In this document: positions 62,226 to 64,000 of the stretch, piece by piece
Numbering within the stretch: the first letter of the stretch is position 1
Layout: every line of letters starts with the position of its first letter
Source: Gordonia sediminis
GTDB lineage: Bacteria; Actinomycetota; Actinomycetes; Mycobacteriales; Mycobacteriaceae
Length of the DNA stretch: 64,000 nt
NCBI GenBank assembly: GCA_004193205.1
Contig: RZUM01000009.1
Location: 1 to 64,000, forward strand
Direction of reading: 5' to 3'
Notes under the pieces: model-generated
Seen by the model: only the letters and a program-made list of their open reading frames with translations
The model's database searches: none
Told to the model about the DNA's origin: nothing
Position numbers and translations under genes: made by a program

Positions 62226-62730
62226 GTACAACTACCTCCTTCAAATGGTCCTCCGTTGACGCCGAACAAGCAGGGCGGCAACCGATCTGGACCCCGAGAA
62301 TGGGCGGCATGGTGCCGCGGGGGAGTTCGCATGGCAGCGGCGACGGCTTTCGGTCGGACCGGGGAGTTCCGCGGTGGCCCCGGTGCAGTCGCTCGCCGAG
62401 TGTGTACAGCGATGATTTCAGATCCGTTGTCGCACTGACGTCTTCGCGTCAATCCGAGAATCGTGGCCATGCCAGCCGACGGCTGGCACCCAGGAACAGG
62501 GACCTCACCTCCTCGGTAAACGCCGCGGTTACCTGTTATGCCTTTGACCGTAGTCGGAAGTTTGCCCAACGGCCACGTTTCGGCGCAAGACATCCGCGTG
62601 TCGTCGCAAGTCGGGACGCTGGGCCCGGGCCCGTGGGCCATCGGTCCACAGGCCTAGGATCCGTGCACAGATCCGGCTCGGATGTCCGTCGGTGGCGCCT
62701 GGCGGCATTCCGGTCTGGCAGGCTCGGAAC
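62226..62730. promoter_or_regulatory. Divergent promoter region between hpf and comF
   Basis: 505 bases without a supported gene. The AAGGAGG at 62235-62241 serves hpf on the minus strand. Frames that are open here lack codon bias and match nothing I know. Two candidate -10-like AT-rich words (around 62410-62430 and 62535-62560) stand out in the GC-rich background. A small imperfect dyad CCAGCCGACGGCTGG lies at 62470-62484 and could be an operator. No RNA gene recognised. Confidence 0.4.
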
Positions 62731-63438
62731 ATGTCCGCTCGATCGGTGGGCCGCATGGCCTCGAAGGCCGGCGAAATCGTCCGGGCCGGCTCCGATCTCG
62801 TCGTGCCGACAACCTGCGGCGGCTGCGCGGAACCGGGGGTGGGGTGGTGCGACGCGTGCGCCTCCTGCCTTGCCGACGACCCGGTGCGCCACCGGCCCCG
62901 CGTCGGTGTCGGTGTCGGTGTGTGGGCGCTGGGCCCCTACCGCGGACCCCGCCGGGCCGCGCTGATCGCGGTGAAGGAGCACGGTCGGCGGGATCTGAAC
63001 GCACCGCTGGGCCGGGCGCTGGCGGGCATCATCGCCACCCTGGCGCGGTGGGGCGAGTTGCCCCCTGCCGACACCCTGACGCTGATCCCGGCGCCGACGC
63101 GGCGGTCCTCGGCCCGACGACGCGGCGGTGACCCGGTGACCGCGATGGCCCGGGTCGCCGCGAACCGGCTCGGGCCGCGAGTCTCCGTGGCGCCGGTCCT
63201 CGTCACGGCCGGCTGGGCGCGTGACTCGGCGGGGCTCGATGCCCGTCGCCGCGTTCGCAACCTGACCGGCGCGATCGCCGTGCGGGGTGGTGCGGGCCGT
63301 CTGCGCCGGGACGTGTCGGGGACCGTCGTTCTTGTCGACGACATCGTCACGACCGGCGCGACCGCCGCGGAATCCGTCCGCGTCCTGGCCCGACATGGCG
63401 TCGGAGTGGGCGCGGTCATCGTCGTGGCGGCTGCCTGA
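62731..63438 (+). CDS. ComF-family phosphoribosyltransferase-like protein
   Basis: 235 residues from ATG 62731 (MSARSVGRMASKAGEIV). An N-terminal zinc-finger-like region CGGCAEPGVGWCDACASC (about 42-59) and a C-terminal PRTase domain with the PRPP-binding loop TVVLVDDIVTTGATAAES near 205-222, plus LIPAPTRRSSARRRGGDPV. In naturally competent bacteria ComF aids DNA uptake; in mycolata this gene (Rv3242c position) has no demonstrated role. Convergent with lpqB. Confidence 0.88.
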   Translation: MSARSVGRMASKAGEIVRAGSDLVVPTTCGGCAEPGVGWCDACASCLADDPVRHRPRVGVGVGVWALGPYRGPRRAALIAVKEHGRRDLNAPLGRALAGIIATLARWGELPPADTLTLIPAPTRRSSARRRGGDPVTAMARVAANRLGPRVSVAPVLVTAGWARDSAGLDARRRVRNLTGAIAVRGGAGRLRRDVSGTVVLVDDIVTTGATAAESVRVLARHGVGVGAVIVVAAA

Positions 63439-63483
63439 CGGAGCGGTCACTGCCGCGACCGGGGGTCACGCAAGCCACGCCGG

Positions 63484-64000
63484 TCAGGGCAGCACCGGGA
63501 CAGCGTCCGGTTCCATCGCGGGTTCGACCTCGGTCCAATACTGATCGGGCTGACCGTTGGTACTGCCGAGCCGCAGTACTCCCCGCGCGTCACCGACGTA
63601 GACCGTGCTCGCGTTCGCGACGACCGCGCGGACCGGCGTCGACAGGTTCCCGCTGAGCAGCCCGACCGCGGGCGTCCCGTTGATGGACAGCTGCACCACG
63701 GGCGTCTCGAGGGAGTCGCGCGCGATCATCAACGTGGTGGGCGACGCCCAGTCCAGCGACACCGCCCTGTTGCCGATGTTGTAGGCGGCGATATAGGGGT
63801 TGGTGAGCGACACAACCCCCTCGGTGGTTGTCGTGACCACCGCGAACACCACCTGGCCTCCGACGAGCAGCGCGACACGCACCCCGTCGGGACAGACCTG
63901 TAATCCGGTGATCGGCCCGTTGGCGACCTTGGCGATCTCCGACGCGTCGACTGTGGTCACCCGATCGGCCCCGGCGGCCTCGTCGCGCACCCACTGCACC
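63484..64000 (-). CDS. lpqB: Lipoprotein LpqB, C-terminal part (cut by window edge)
   Basis: The last 171 or so codons of a minus-strand gene that continues past base 64000. The sequence (IAKVANGPITGLQVCPDGVRVALLVGGQVVFAVV...SLDWASPTTLMIARDSLETPVVQLSINGTP...VYVGDARGVLRL) is made of beta-propeller-like repeats that match the C-terminal GerMN-LpqB region. LpqB is a lipoprotein that modulates the MtrAB two-component system, whose genes should follow beyond the window. The lipobox and start are not in the window. Confidence 0.88.
   Translation of the reverse strand, partial: VQWVRDEAAGADRVTTVDASEIAKVANGPITGLQVCPDGVRVALLVGGQVVFAVVTTTTEGVVSLTNPYIAAYNIGNRAVSLDWASPTTLMIARDSLETPVVQLSINGTPAVGLLSGNLSTPVRAVVANASTVYVGDARGVLRLGSTNGQPDQYWTEVEPAMEPDAVPVLP

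Overview
The window is high-GC, gene-dense actinobacterial chromosome, most likely from a mycolic-acid-containing genus such as Gordonia, or a close relative (Rhodococcus, Mycobacterium, Corynebacterium). The basis is gene content and order. Two blocks, aroA-rsgA on the left and desaturases-ferredoxin reductase-WS/DGAT-Rv3235-family-secA1-hpf-comF-lpqB on the right, follow the order I remember for the M. tuberculosis Rv3227-Rv3244c neighbourhood. The genus is an inference; no rRNA or other diagnostic marker is present.

Layout. (1) 0-8.4 kb: a LysR regulator divergent from an APC permease and an aldehyde dehydrogenase, a NUDIX hydrolase, an NCS2 nucleobase permease with an unusual C-terminal extension, a coupled cupin/NTF2-like pair and a truncated DUF2235 pseudogene. 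(2) 8.4-16.5 kb: an acyl-CoA dehydrogenase divergent from a very large SARP/AAA/TPR regulator, two small genes, aroA and rsgA. (3) 16.5-49.2 kb: a catabolic island for myo-inositol and probably related cyclitols. It holds GntR and LacI regulators; a Fe(II)/2-oxoglutarate dioxygenase-SDR-Gfo/Idh-IolE-like-Gfo/Idh operon; a sugar ABC importer; an MFS exporter coupled to another Gfo/Idh gene; the core iolC-aldolase-iolB-iolD-iolG-mmsA run; the IolT-type symporter; a second LacI regulator with a Gfo/Idh plus TIM-barrel operon; and, at the right edge, a quinone oxidoreductase, a LysR and an MFS transporter. (4) 49.2-64 kb: two membrane desaturases, their probable ferredoxin reductase, a WS/DGAT-like protein with an altered active site, a butanediol-type dehydrogenase, an Rv3235-family protein, secA1, long-form hpf, a ComF-like phosphoribosyltransferase and the 3' part of lpqB.

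How it fits together. The iol core converts myo-inositol through 2-keto-myo-inositol, the trione, 5-deoxyglucuronate and DKGP toward acetyl-CoA. Several accessory oxidoreductases (six complete Gfo/Idh/MocA proteins plus one relic domain) and two importers suggest that many cyclitol isomers or derivatives are funnelled into the same core. A 10-bp motif matching the C. glutamicum IolR consensus as I remember it occurs upstream of five island transcription units, pointing to one GntR-type repressor, probably the gene at the left edge. Palindromic repeat families sit at the island edges and inside its operons.
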